Below are positions 1-11,100 of a stretch of 37,885 bases of DNA, piece after piece; the first letter of the stretch is position 1, and each line of letters begins with the position of its first letter. This stretch comes from Clostridiales bacterium (lineage in GTDB: Bacteria; Bacillota; Clostridia; Oscillospirales; Oscillospiraceae): positions 1 to 37,885 of the forward strand of contig VSNB01000003.1 of assembly GCA_009774055.1 (NCBI GenBank). The letters are read 5' to 3'. A program made the position numbers and the translations under genes. The notes under the pieces were generated by a model that was given only the letters and a program-made list of their open reading frames with translations, was not told the origin of the DNA and did no database searches.

Positions 1-2
1 CG

Positions 3-176
3 GAGGCCCTGACGCCGCCAGTCCAGGCCGAGCCGCATAAGGAACCGGCCCAGACGCAGGCACCAACCCCACCCCCGCCCAGGCGTTCCACCGCAAAGTC
101 GGCCCAAAAGTCCAGTCAGCGGGTGGTCAGCGCCACAAAAGACTCTATTTTATCAAAACCAAAAAAGGAGGAGTAA
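3..176 (+). CDS. C-terminal end of an unidentified upstream gene (5' truncated by window)
   Basis: An open frame runs from the left edge to a TAA at 174-176. It encodes about 57 residues that are rich in Pro, Gln and Lys, with a PTPPPP stretch followed by a basic tail ending KPKKEE. The composition fits a disordered C-terminal tail of a larger protein. The stop lies only 6 nt before the next start codon, and the AAGGAGG ribosome binding site of the next gene overlaps its last codons, so the two are co-transcribed. The function cannot be told from this fragment. Confidence 0.55.
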   Translation, partial: EALTPPVQAEPHKEPAQTQAPTPPPPRRSTAKSAQKSSQRVVSATKDSILSKPKKEE

Positions 177-182
177 TCATCT

Positions 183-1751
183 ATGCCCAGAAAGAAAACC
201 GTAGTACCTGATGAACAGCCCATGGAGGCCCAGGTTCCGTCCGAGGCCACCGAAGAGGAAAACGTCGGTCAGTTCCCGGAGACCGCTCCCGGCGAAGAGG
301 AGGAGAACATTCCCGCTGACGGGGAGGTCCCGTTTGACGCCCTGCCCTCCGATCCCCCCGATGGAGAGGCCCAGCCCGGTGGTGTGACCGCCAATGCCGC
401 TGAGTCCTTGTCCCCTGGCGATATGCCCGGCGAGGCCCCTGCCGGTGAGGAGCTGCCTGCCGGCCCCTTCCCCGGCGATGCGCCGCTTGGCGATATGCCG
501 CCCGGCGGTGATTTCCCCGCTGGTGAGGAAATCACCTTCCCTGATGCGGGTGATGCCGCCCTGTTCCTTCAACCCCAGGAGGGTGAGGAAGCGGAGAGTG
601 ACGACCCCGAGTACGGGGCGCTGCTCCATGAGTTGGGCGAGACGGGCTATCAGGAAAGCGATCCGGATGCCCCTCTGACCCTGGGGCCGCCCCCCGGCGA
701 TGAGCTGCCCTCCGCGCCATTGCCCGCTGATGAACCGGAAGCTGGTATGGCTGGCGAGGAAACCGAGCCGTCTCCGCGTCCCAGGGGCCGGCCTCGCAGG
801 AGAGCCGCCGCCGAAGCAGTCGCTCCCGCCGCTGATCCTCGCCGCGAGCGTGTGCTGACCATTGAGGCCAGGGATGAGGTGCAGACGGCGGAGGAGCGGG
901 AGGCCATCATCTGGCATGAGATCCAGAACGCCCACTGGACCAGGCGCATCCTCACCGGTACTTTGGACGGCGTGGAGCGGACGGAATCCGGCCTGACCGT
1001 TGCCGTAGTCAACTACAAGGGCTTCCGGGTAGCGATCCCCGTCAAGGAGATGTTGCTGTTTACCGGGAGAGTCCCCTCCGGTGCTGACTTCCAGGAGCTG
1101 ATGGGCCGTATGCGGGGCATCCTTACCGCCCGGCTGGGCTCCGAGATCGACTTTATTGTAAAAGGCCACGAAAACAAGAGCCGCAGCGTGGTTGCCAGCC
1201 GCAGGGACGCCATGTACCGCAAGCGTCAGACCTTCTATCTGGACAAGGACGAGCGGGGCGAGCCTATGATCTACGAGGGCCGGGTGGTCCAGGCACGAGT
1301 CGTTGCCGTGGCCGAGAAGGTGGTCCGGGTGGAAGTGTTCGGCGTAGAGTGCGCCATCCTAGCCCGGGGCTTGTCCCGCGCCTGGGTGGGCGACGCCGCC
1401 GAACACTATCATGTGGGCGACCGCATCCTGGTCCGAGTGCAGAAGATCACTGGGATCACAGTAGAGGATCTGACCATTACCGCCGATGTGCGCAGCACCT
1501 CCGCCTCCACCGCCGCAGATGACCTGAAGAAATGTGTGCGACAGGGGCGGTACGCAGGCCGGGTCACTGATGTACGGGGCGGCGTGCTCTATGTCCGTCT
1601 CAACAACGGCGTCAACGCCATCGCCCACTCCTGCTATGACCGCCGTACCCCTGGCAAGGGGGATGACGTTAGTTTTGCCGTCACCCGGCTGGATGAGGAG
1701 CAGGGCGTGGCGGTCGGAAGCATTACCAGGATCATCAAACAAAATCTGTAA
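183..1751 (+). CDS. S1-like RNA-binding-domain protein with acidic Pro/Gly-rich N-terminus
   Basis: The protein has 522 residues. Residues 1 to about 215 are low complexity and acidic, with loosely repeated GE-P-GD-P motifs (for example GEAPAGEELP and GDMPPGGDFP), ending in a basic PRPRGRPRRR patch. A globular part follows, and the C-terminus (about 362-430 and 456-520) reads as two S1/OB-like beta-barrel segments (EGRVVQARVVAVAEKVVRVEV, then YAGRVTDVRGGVLYVRLNNG). S1-like proteins of this type occur in clostridial conjugative elements; the role is unproven, and binding of RNA or single-stranded DNA is an inference. The start is supported by GGAGGAG 9 nt upstream. It is the first complete gene of a tandem block leading into the surface genes. 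The head could instead be a disordered spacer or scaffold. Confidence 0.8.
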   Translation: MPRKKTVVPDEQPMEAQVPSEATEEENVGQFPETAPGEEEENIPADGEVPFDALPSDPPDGEAQPGGVTANAAESLSPGDMPGEAPAGEELPAGPFPGDAPLGDMPPGGDFPAGEEITFPDAGDAALFLQPQEGEEAESDDPEYGALLHELGETGYQESDPDAPLTLGPPPGDELPSAPLPADEPEAGMAGEETEPSPRPRGRPRRRAAAEAVAPAADPRRERVLTIEARDEVQTAEEREAIIWHEIQNAHWTRRILTGTLDGVERTESGLTVAVVNYKGFRVAIPVKEMLLFTGRVPSGADFQELMGRMRGILTARLGSEIDFIVKGHENKSRSVVASRRDAMYRKRQTFYLDKDERGEPMIYEGRVVQARVVAVAEKVVRVEVFGVECAILARGLSRAWVGDAAEHYHVGDRILVRVQKITGITVEDLTITADVRSTSASTAADDLKKCVRQGRYAGRVTDVRGGVLYVRLNNGVNAIAHSCYDRRTPGKGDDVSFAVTRLDEEQGVAVGSITRIIKQNL

Positions 1752-1762
1752 AGGAGTCGCCT

Positions 1763-2926
1763 ATGAAGCATTTGAGGCATCTGGCGCTGTCGGTGCTGCT
1801 GGTGCTGTCGCTGACGGCCACTGCCCTGGCCGCAGAGGTCCCGGTCAGTCTGGTGGTGGAAAACCTCAACGGCCAGCAGCGCATCGTCAAGACCTATGAG
1901 CTTCCCCCCGGCACTGACCCCGAGACCTTGAAGGAGCCGTCGTTTACCTACGACGGCTTCACCTATACCTGGGCCTATACCACCAAGGACGAACATACCT
2001 TTCTGGAAACCAAGGCTGTGACCGAGACGGTGACGGTGGAAACCGGGAAAAAGGACCTCAATGCCGTCCTGGAGCAGCTGGCCCCCAGCATCCCCTACGA
2101 TGACGGGGAATTTTCCGGTGAGCTGGCCCTGGATCACACCACCATTGCCACGGAGGCGGCGGGCTACGCTTCCAAGAGCGGGAAAGTGACCACCACCAAG
2201 ACCATTGGGCCGCTGGACCGGAATGATATGTCCTATATTCCGGCCACTACCGTCAAGGATGGGAAGACGCTGACCCTCGCCAATGTGGAGTGGCAGGTCA
2301 TCGGCACCGATCTGGTGGGCGACGTGCTGGCTCCCTCCAGCTATCAGGCGGTGGCGACCTACTCCGCCTCCACCAGCTACCAGGTTGCCACCGGCTATGT
2401 CTCTACAGCGGAGTACAAGGGGACCGTGACCGCCTCTGGCATCGAGAGCATCACCTACACGGTGGTCTATGTGGGAACGGAGATCGTACCTGAGCCCCCA
2501 CAGCCCACCGAGCCGGTCAAGCAGGGTGGTCCCCTGTCCGGCGGGAACGCAGCCGCCATTGGCGGGACGCTTTTGGTGATTGCTCTGCTGGCGGCGCTGG
2601 CCGGAGGCGGTGCCTGGCTGTACCTGCACCGCAAGAACGTTTATGTCTATGTCCCCGGCGACCAGCCGCGGGACTATAAGCTGATTGCCAAGTTCCGGGT
2701 AGAACCGGAAAAGCCGGATATCCAGGTCAATGAGGATCAGATCGGTTCCGCGCATATGCTTGCGGTAGAAATCAAGAAGCCGCTGGCAAAGAAGCTGCTG
2801 AATCAGATTTTTACCGTCAACCACCCCTGCGGGGCTCAGCGGTATATGGTCCTTCGGGACAATCCCAGCGACTGGCATGAATTTCCTTTGGACAACCATA
2901 CGGAAGAAATGGAGGAACCAACTTGA
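1763..2926 (+). CDS. Secreted, single-TM surface protein of unknown function
   Basis: The protein has 387 residues. A classical signal peptide covers residues 1 to about 24 (LALSVLLVLSLTATALAAE). The exported part (about 25-260) is rich in Thr and Val and looks beta-stranded. After a Pro-rich linker (PEPPQPTEPVKQGG) a transmembrane helix lies at about 267-289, followed by a cytoplasmic tail of roughly 95 residues that starts with HRKN. The protein would thus span the membrane with a large outside domain. It is 11 nt after the S1-like gene, with AAGGAG before the ATG, and its stop overlaps the TTG start of the sortase gene, which points to translational coupling. A role in presenting or scaffolding the sortase/fibre assembly is an inference from position. 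I do not recognise a named family. Confidence 0.8.
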   Translation: MKHLRHLALSVLLVLSLTATALAAEVPVSLVVENLNGQQRIVKTYELPPGTDPETLKEPSFTYDGFTYTWAYTTKDEHTFLETKAVTETVTVETGKKDLNAVLEQLAPSIPYDDGEFSGELALDHTTIATEAAGYASKSGKVTTTKTIGPLDRNDMSYIPATTVKDGKTLTLANVEWQVIGTDLVGDVLAPSSYQAVATYSASTSYQVATGYVSTAEYKGTVTASGIESITYTVVYVGTEIVPEPPQPTEPVKQGGPLSGGNAAAIGGTLLVIALLAALAGGGAWLYLHRKNVYVYVPGDQPRDYKLIAKFRVEPEKPDIQVNEDQIGSAHMLAVEIKKPLAKKLLNQIFTVNHPCGAQRYMVLRDNPSDWHEFPLDNHTEEMEEPT

Positions 2927-3759
2927 AGTATATCAGAAAAATCACGGGTCTGATGCTGTCTGTGGCGGCGGCGCTGTCCTTGTCAGTCCCGGCCTTCGCA
3001 TCGGACTACTCCTTTACCACGGACGCCCCCCAGGACTTCTACGGCAGCACCAGCTATGAGGATGTCTACGGCTCCCAGTACAACTACGGCGGGAAAAACG
3101 TGGTGGACTACCAGGTGCCCGAGCTGGAGTACGGCGTCCAGAGCACCACCATGACCGGCGTGATGGAGCGTACCATCCTCCCCGGCCTCCAGCAGACCAT
3201 AGGTACGGGCGGGGGCGGCTACGGCGTGGCCGGTGGTGGCGGCCCCATTACGGTGCTGGTCGAGGGAACCGGCGCTGGCGGCTCCACCTCTGCGGTCAAT
3301 CCCACCGTTCCCACGCTCCCCACCACCCCCACCTACCAGCAGCCCGCCTACACCAGTGTGGAGGGCATGGCCTATAAGGACGGCCATATCGGCACGGTGA
3401 AGATTCCCTCCCTGAACATCAACATGAAGGTTTGGGAGGGCGAAACCGCTGAGAGCATGAAAAAGGGGCTGGGGCACTACAGCTCTACCTCCGCCTGGGA
3501 TGGAAATGTAGCTATGTGCGGCCACAACCGGGGTAGCAAGTATGTCATCGGCTCCATCAAGGATCTGGAGCAGGGCGATACCATCACCTACACCACGGTC
3601 TACGGGACCCGCACCTATGCGGTTGAGACGGTAACGGTCATCTCCAACACCGATTGGAGCTATCTTCAGTCCACCGCAGACAACCGTATCACCATCACTA
3701 CCTGCCTGGCTGACCACCCCGAAAGCCGGGTTGTGGTTCAGGCCATAGAAAAAAAGTAA
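2923..3759 (+). CDS. Sortase with N-terminal signal peptide
   Basis: The protein has 278 residues and starts at TTG, which overlaps the preceding stop (TTGA) and follows GGAGG. Residues 1 to about 26 form a signal peptide ending VPAFA, so the enzyme may be released or only loosely held instead of anchored. A Gly/Thr/Pro-rich linker fills about 27-145. The sortase beta-barrel covers about 150-278 and has all three catalytic residues: His201 in CGHNRG, Cys261 in ITTC, and Arg269 in PESRVVV. Sortases cleave a sorting motif such as LPXTG between Thr and Gly and join the product to an amine acceptor. The only LPXTG-type motif seen nearby is LPKTG at the end of the giant protein at 5143-15144, its likely substrate. 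The class (B or D-like) is uncertain. Confidence 0.88.
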   Translation: MKYIRKITGLMLSVAAALSLSVPAFASDYSFTTDAPQDFYGSTSYEDVYGSQYNYGGKNVVDYQVPELEYGVQSTTMTGVMERTILPGLQQTIGTGGGGYGVAGGGGPITVLVEGTGAGGSTSAVNPTVPTLPTTPTYQQPAYTSVEGMAYKDGHIGTVKIPSLNINMKVWEGETAESMKKGLGHYSSTSAWDGNVAMCGHNRGSKYVIGSIKDLEQGDTITYTTVYGTRTYAVETVTVISNTDWSYLQSTADNRITITTCLADHPESRVVVQAIEKK

Positions 3760-3779
3760 ATGGATATTGTTGAAAACCT

Positions 3780-3808
3780 TTGTTTCGTTTCGTATAAAAG
3801 TGTATAAT
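3780..3808 (+). promoter_or_regulatory. Sigma-A type promoter for the SLH/peptidase gene
   Basis: TTGTTT (3780-3785) and a perfect TATAAT (3803-3808) are separated by 17 nt in the gap after the sortase stop. Transcription would begin near 3815, just ahead of the GGAGG at 3818-3822. The SLH gene, and perhaps the giant gene after it, can therefore be expressed separately from the upstream operon. Confidence 0.6.
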
Positions 3809-3830
3809 GACATGAATGGAGGTTTTCTCA

Positions 3831-4979
3831 ATGAGGAAAAAATTATTATCCCTGGCGCTGGCGGGCGTGCTCTGCCTGAGCATGGCGGTTCCCGCAGCAG
3901 CAGCTCCGCCCTCCGAATTGGAGATGGCGGCGGCCTATGTGCAGGAGCGGGGCATCATGGCCGGTGACCAAAACGGAAATCTGAACCTGGATGCCGGTTT
4001 GAACCGCGCCGAGCTGGCCGTCTTGCTGACCCGGCTTCGGGGCGGGCTGGAGGAGCTGTACGCCAACACCGGCTACTACGAGCAGGGCTGCAAGTTTACA
4101 GATGTACCGGCCTGGGCGAAGCTCTTTGTGGGCTACTGCGTCCGAAATAATCTGGTAGCCGGGTATGACGCCCTGCGTTATGGGGCGGCAGATCCGGTAA
4201 ATCCGGCGGCAGCTTGCACCGTTATCCTTCGGGTCTGCGGTGTGGAGGATGGAGAGGGCAGTATCTGGAACTACAGTACCGCCTGCTCCTATGCCGCCGG
4301 TCTGGGCTGGATCGACGAATCTACCGCCCACGCCAATACCATCACCCGAGGCGACATGGCGGTGCTGATCTACCGCGCCCAGACCGGCGCGCGTCCAGGC
4401 GTACCCCCCAGCACCGGGGACGGCTTTCTGTCCAACGGGAAGCCTGTCACCGAGGAAAATGTGCTGGAGCTTCTGCGCCAGCTGGAACAGGATTGGCCCC
4501 ACGGCATGGTCTGGGGGACGCACAATACGCCTGGAACCCATAAAAACGAGGTCCCCAGCACAGCAGCCAACCATGTTATGGACGTCTACTGGGTCAGCGA
4601 GTATTACGGGTGCAGCGGCTACGCCTCCATGGTCAGTTCTCTCATTTTTGGCGACAAGGCCAATCCGGGCCGCAGGGTGGAAGATCTCACGCAGATCCGG
4701 CCGGGAGATATTTTATTCCGGGTCCGGAACGACACCGGTTCTATCTGGCATGTGGTCATCGCGCTGGAAACTCCTAATGAGATTGGTGCGTTCCACTACA
4801 CAGACGGCAACCACGGTGGCATTATCCGGTGGCCGGACAAAGAGGACCCCTATGAGCGAGACAATTTAGACTCCTACAGCGAGGAAGGCAAGACCTACCG
4901 CCTGGAAGCCTGGACCCGCTATCCGGACACTGTGCCCCACACAGGAAATAGTGTGAACGCATGGCCCACAGGCTCTTGA
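3831..4979 (+). CDS. SLH-domain surface protein with C-terminal NlpC/CHAP-like domain
   Basis: The protein has 382 residues from the ATG at 3831. An upstream in-frame ATG at 3816 is rejected because the GGAGG ribosome site lies within that extension. A signal peptide covers 1 to about 24 (AVPAAAA). Three S-layer-homology-like units follow (about 28-75, 85-135 and 140-190), with typical phrases such as NRAELAVLLTRL and TRGDMAVLIYRA; SLH units bind pyruvylated wall polysaccharide. The C-terminal part has Cys261 in GCSGYAS and His307 in IWHVVIAL within a GDILF-type context, a pattern like NlpC/P60 or CHAP cysteine peptidases and amidases. It probably binds the wall and may cut peptidoglycan during mating. 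The weak point is the exact peptidase family; the domain could be inactive. Confidence 0.75.
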   Translation: MRKKLLSLALAGVLCLSMAVPAAAAPPSELEMAAAYVQERGIMAGDQNGNLNLDAGLNRAELAVLLTRLRGGLEELYANTGYYEQGCKFTDVPAWAKLFVGYCVRNNLVAGYDALRYGAADPVNPAAACTVILRVCGVEDGEGSIWNYSTACSYAAGLGWIDESTAHANTITRGDMAVLIYRAQTGARPGVPPSTGDGFLSNGKPVTEENVLELLRQLEQDWPHGMVWGTHNTPGTHKNEVPSTAANHVMDVYWVSEYYGCSGYASMVSSLIFGDKANPGRRVEDLTQIRPGDILFRVRNDTGSIWHVVIALETPNEIGAFHYTDGNHGGIIRWPDKEDPYERDNLDSYSEEGKTYRLEAWTRYPDTVPHTGNSVNAWPTGS

Positions 4980-5076
4980 CAGAACATATCCAATAAAAAG
5001 GAAGCGATTTATGTCCCAAAAACCACCGATCCCCAGGATGAATAGTCCCGGCCTGTCAATTCAATACCATCAGCCC

Positions 5077-5107
5077 AAGGGCTGCACGGTTTCGTGCAGT
5101 CCTTTTT
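5077..5107 (+). terminator. Rho-independent terminator or attenuator ahead of the giant gene
   Basis: A 12-bp stem (5077-5088 with 5093-5104, one G-U pair) with a GTTT loop is followed by TTTTT. It separates the SLH gene (stop at 4979) from the giant gene, whose ribosome site begins only about 20 nt downstream. It therefore terminates the SLH transcript or attenuates read-through into the giant gene. Confidence 0.75.
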
Positions 5108-5142
5108 CTATGCTCAAAACGAATAAAGGAGGAAACGCATTC

Positions 5143-8100
5143 ATGTTGAAAACTCTCTCCCAGAGCATCAAATCCAACTGGAAGCGCACCTTGTCCGGCT
5201 TGCTGGCAGTCATCACCATCATGGGGATGCTCCCGGCCACCGCTTTTGCCGCAGAGGGAGCGTCCCCCAGAGCAGCCAGCAGCACCTTTGTCTACGCAGC
5301 TACTGGCGATTTCGAGGTCAATATCGCTGGGGCTACCGGCTGGAATGGGACCTGTTTCCCTCTCCCAGTCTACAACGCCGAGAACGATGGGGCGCAGATT
5401 GCCGCCATTCCTGCTTCGGACGGCGCCAAGCCCATCCCGTTTGCCATTCTGGCCTATAACGGCGGCGATAGGGTCAAGGTGGGCCTTGCCGCCGACAGCA
5501 ACGGCAGTGTAACGGCCTGGGAAGGCGGCCAGTTGGGAAAGACCGGCTGGGTGGATAAGGAGCGCATCTTCGTTAATCTGCCAGACGTTATTCCCAGCAT
5601 CGCCTACAACCTGACCAACAGCGGTGGCAGCATCTTCCAGGCTGCGGAAGGGAAGAGTATCCCCGATGTGACCGGGAAATCGTTTTATCCCAGCGCCCGG
5701 CAGTTCAGCTCCCGCCTGAGCCGCTACGAGTACGTTGTTCCCTGTATGTTCACCCTGGCCGAGCGGCTGGCAAGGGTCCAGCAGTCCGCCATGTCCAACG
5801 GCGAGACGCTGGTGATCTATGAGACCTTCCGGCCCGCCGTGGTGCAGTCCGCAGTGCGCGACAGTTTTGCCGCGCTGTGGGACAGCGACAGCGGTGTGTC
5901 CGCCGACATGGACAAGGCCATTGCTATGGGCTATGCCCGCGAGCAGGGCTGGTTCATCGCCAAGGGCACATCCAACCATCAGGCCGGGCTGGCCGTGGAT
6001 ATGAGCCTTGCCAAAGGCGACCCTGCGGAGTTGCATGAGTACACCCTGGATGGCTCTACTTACCGGAAGTACGAGGAGTGGACGGAGTACGAGATGCCCA
6101 CCCGGATGCACGAGCTGAGTTCGGGCGCAATCCGCTATCAGACCCCGGCCAGCTCCTATACTATGCCCGGTGATCTGGAGAACTGGACGGAGCGGTTTGC
6201 CGCCTCTGAGGGGGCCAAGCGGCTCCAGAGCTACTGCACCGCTGCGGGCCTGATCCCTCTTGCCAGCGAGTGGTGGCATTTCAATGACCCTAATGCAGAA
6301 AAAATTATGGCGAAGGGCAGCTACTCCGGTCAGGAAGCGGTCAACACCAAGGGTTGCTACACCATTGACCGTGCCTACAGCACGACTCCCTATACGGCGC
6401 TGACGGAACTGAGCGGCAGCAGCTTCCGGCGGGTTCCTGCCAATGCCGGCAGTGCCTATTCCAACGGGGGCACGGGCGGCCTGAACCCCGGCAGTCCCGG
6501 CGGCCAGAAGCCCAGCACCAGCAACGTCGCCTGGACCACCGACCCGGAGCGGACCTTCCTCCGGTTTACCCTCATTGAGTTCCCGGAGGGCGTGGTCAAA
6601 GACATTAACAACAACGACCCTAATACCTGGCATGTCGTTGGGACCCCGCTGAATGTTGTTTGGGGCAATGGCAGCATCGAAAACTGGGATGCCGACACCT
6701 GCCGCCGCCGGATTACCTGGTATAATTCCTGCGCCATGCAGTATAACGGCAAAGGCTCGAACGCTGCCCAGCTGATGGCGGGCGGAACAGGCGGCGTTTA
6801 CGCCTACGACGCCACCAGCGGCTACAATCAGAAGTGGGTGACTACCGCCGATGAGTTTCAGGCGGCTACCGGAATCACGGACGCGCAGAAGGAGCAAATG
6901 TTCCATTGCAACAGCTCCAAGTGGTCCACCGGCTGGGTGGACGGCGACTATACCTCCATGTGGGGCACCGACCCCAAGCCCGTGACTCCCGGCAATCTTT
7001 ACAAGGTCTATAAACCAAACGATGCCTTTTTGTATCTGCTGGGCCGCCTGAGCACGACCAGCAGCGGCAGTGGCTGGAGCAAAGAGGAGGCCATAAAAAA
7101 GTGGGCTGAGTACGTCCACGATTCCAACGGCAATCTGCGCACCAAGTACCGGGTCATCATTGAGACGGGCGGCGTTTTTGTAGACCCGGACGGCGTTCGA
7201 CGTGCCTATACCCTACGTGAGATGATGGCTTACACCCTGTACAACAATGAGCCGTACTCGAAAAACAATCTGATTTGGGATCAGACCTCTACAATCAAGA
7301 ACATGGCGCAATGGATGCGGCAGTCCAAAGATAATCAGTTTGTGGAGTATCCTCTGGACAGTAATGGTGTCCCCACTGGTGAAGAGCTTCACTCCACCAA
7401 CGGTTTCCGGGAAGCGGACAGTTTTGTGGACAGTATTACTTCCCCTCAGAAAATTCGGGATACCATCTTTTCTGAACGCCGTTCCTATGGTCTTCATATT
7501 CTCAATCCATTTAACTTCGAGCGGCCCGAACCCACAGGGGCGTCCCTGGAGGTGACCAAGAGAGCCGGGGGCTCCATCCCCGCCGGGGAGAGCTGGGGCT
7601 TTACTGTAACCTATACCGCAGGCAGTCCTGCCGGCTTCTCCGCAAAGAAAAACGGTACAGACTGCACAAGCCAGGTCACAAGCACTGGCAGCGGCCTGAA
7701 ATTTACGCTGAAGGCCGATGAAACCATCCGTATTGAGTTTGAGGCGGACGCTTCCTTCCGGTTTGAGGTAGTGGAGGACGATCCCACCTACCTGACCAAC
7801 ATCACTGGCACGGGCGGCACTGCTGATATGTCCAGCAAGAAATTTACCAGCAGCGGCGGTGCGTCCAAGGTGACCTTTACCAACGGTACAACTATCACTG
7901 AGAAGATGCCCATCTATCTGAAGCTCAAGAAAATCGCCGCCACGGATAAGCGGCCCCTCTCCGGTGCAGAGTTCTCCGTATATGCCGATTCCTCTTGCAG
8001 CGGAACGCCCCTGGCCGTGATGACCACTGGATCTGACGGCACTGCCAGCACCTCTGTTCCCAATATCGTCGAGGACGGCGGGAGCGTGACCCTGTATGTC

Positions 8101-11100
8101 AAGGAGACCAAAGCACCGGCGGGCTGCACCCCGTTGGCCTCTCCCTTTACCGTAACCTGTAAAGCGCCGGAAAACAGTACGGCGGCGGGCGCGGTCCAGG
8201 TTGGACCGGCAAATGGGATCGAGAACGGCGGCATCCCCGAACCGGGGAAGGCCCTCCTGTTCAAGCGGGACGCTCTGACTAATACTGGCGTCGGCCCCGC
8301 TACGTTCAAGTTCTCCTCTGTCACCAACGGCGTCTATGAGTTTGACACCGATGAAGCCGGCGTGCTGGACAGTGTTCAGTGGTGGGACCCCACCGAGGCC
8401 ACTGGTAAGTATATCAAGCCCGGTGAGTACGCCGTGACGGAACTGATTCCGCCCCCCAATTACGAGCCCACCACTGAGGTCCAGCAGATCAAGCTGGAGC
8501 TGGACGCCAACGGTAATCCTATCCCCGCCGGTCCCCTCGTCTTCAAAAATCTGGCGAAGGTCGGATTGAAGATCGTGAAATATGACCGGCAGAGCCATCG
8601 GCCCATGGCGAACGTCACCTTTGAGATTTTCCGGGATGGCGTCTCCATCGGACACTATGAAACCAACCAGAGCGGTGAGATCCTGCTGACCGGCATCGAA
8701 CCGGGTACTTACCGGGCAGTGGAGGTGGACACCGGGGATGACAGCCATATCAAGGACACCGCCCCCCAGGAGATTGAATTGACCGCTGGCTGCGGCATCA
8801 AGGAGCTGTTCTTCTTTAATGACATCAAGCCCGGCATGAAGCTGGTGAAGGTGGACAGCGCCGATCCCTCCAAGACCATCCCCGGTGTGAAGTTCAGCAT
8901 CCGGGCCATCGACGGCAGCTACGGCCCCCAGGAGTTTGTCACGGACGGAAACGGCGAGATTGATTTGAGCAACCTCCCCACCGGCTCTTACGAAGTGACC
9001 GAGCTGGAATGTCCCGGCTATGTGGTGGACAACGCCCAGCGGATCATCCACCTGCGGGCCAACGACACCGCCGAATTTGTGTTCACGAATACAAAAAAGC
9101 CCGGCCTGCGGCTGATTAAAACCAGCGCGGACGGGACTACCCTGGATGGTGTTACCTTTAAGATTACCCCCATTGGGGACGCCAGCCACTCCATAGACCG
9201 CACCACGGCAAACGGGGGTGAGATTCTGGTGGAGGGCCTGGAGCCGGGAATTTACTCGGTGCAGGAAACCGCCACTCTGCCCAATCACATTCTGGACACC
9301 ACTGAGTACCATGTGGAGCTGTCCCCGGGCAAGACCGCTGAGCTCCGGCTGCAAAATGACAAGCGGCCCAGTTTGATCATCAGCAAACGGGACAAGGACA
9401 CCAACGACCCCATCCCCGGCGTGACCTTTACGCTGCGGGGCGCGGACGGCCCCACCATCACCACCAAGCCGACGGGGCCGGATGGCAAGGTCGTCATCAC
9501 CGACCTCCTGCCTGGGGTCTATACCGTCACGGAGCAGAGTGTCCCGGAGAATTACATTCTGGACACCACGCCCCAGACCGTGACCCTGTTCCCCAACAAG
9601 GAGGCCCAGGTGGAGTTCCAGAACTACCAGCGGCCCACCTTGAAAATCGTGAAGGTGGATATTGCGGGCAAACACCTGACCGGCGCTATTTTTGAGGTCA
9701 AGACCAAGGCTGGTGTGAAGATCGGTGACTTCCCGGTAGATGCGAATGGTGAGATTACCGTCCCCCAGAAGCACCTCACGGAAGGATACTATATCATCAC
9801 CGAAAAACAGGCGCCGGCAGGGTACATCCTTGATCCTACCCCCCATGAAGTCTACCTGCGGCCCGGTAAGACCACTGAGGTCTCCATAGAGAACGAAAAA
9901 AAGCCTGGCCTCACCATCTACAAGGTGGATAGTATCGTCGGGGACGGAATCAAGGGCGCAAAATTTGAAATCTGGGTTTCCAAGGATAAGAACCAGAATG
10001 GCACCTACCAGCAGCTGACCAACAGCTACTACTACTCCGACGAAAATGGTATCATCCACCTGGACAATCTGGACACCGGTTGGTATAAAATCGTCGAGGT
10101 GGAGCCGCCGGCAGGGTTCATGCTCAAGGACCCCTCCGAGCAGACCATCTACATTGAGCATGACACCTCCGTTGAGGTGACATTTGAAAATATTCCCAAA
10201 TCCGCCCTTGTCATCCGGAAAATTGACGCAGATACCGGGGCGCCTTTGGCGAACGCATGGTTCCGCGTCCGTTACCTGGGCGGGACCTCCGGCAGCGGCG
10301 GCACGATTATCGGGGAGTATCAGACTTCGAGCAACGGAAATATCGTGATCACCGGCTTGGATGCCGGAACGTATGTTTGTGAGGAAATTTCTGCCCCGCA
10401 CGGCTACGTCATGGATACCGCGCCGCAGACGGCCTACATCAGCGGCAAGGAACAGGACTGCATCACCCTCACCTTCACCAACAGCAAGTACGGTTCCCTC
10501 CTGGTCAAGAAGGTGGACAGTATCACCAAGGAGCCGCTGAGTGATATTCAGTTCTTTATCACCACCAGCGATGGTGCGGTTGTGGGTAACGGCAACGGAT
10601 ACTTCACCACCGACAGCGCGGGGTCCATCCTGGTGTCCGACATCATGCCGGGAACCACGCTGGTAGTGAAAGAAACCCGGACGAAGCCTGGGTACATTTT
10701 AGACGATGTGCCTCAGACGGTCAAGATCGAGTCCAACGAGACCAAGACCCTGGAGTTCCGCAACCAGCCCACTGGTTCCCTCCTCATTCGGAAGGTGTGC
10801 TCGGTGAACCCCAGCGTCACGCTGGCGAATGCGGAGTTCAAGGTGGCCTACTCGGACGGCAGCCTCATTGGCGATTCCAATGGCGTCTACCGGAGCGATG
10901 AAAATGGCGAGGTGCGCATCGAGGGTCTGACGCCTGGCAAGAGCGTGGTCATCACGGAAACCAAAGCCCCGGCAGGGTTCCTCATTGATACACAGAGCCA
11001 AACCATCATGATTCAGGCTGGGAAAACGGTCAGCGTGACCATGAAAAATCAGCCAAAAGGCCAGCTCATCATCCAGAAACGGGATTCTGCCACCAACAAG

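Noticed and set aside
177..1169. Reverse-strand frame of 330 codons opposite the S1-like gene
   Set aside because: It is a shadow of low-complexity GC-rich coding sequence with no ribosome site and no motif.
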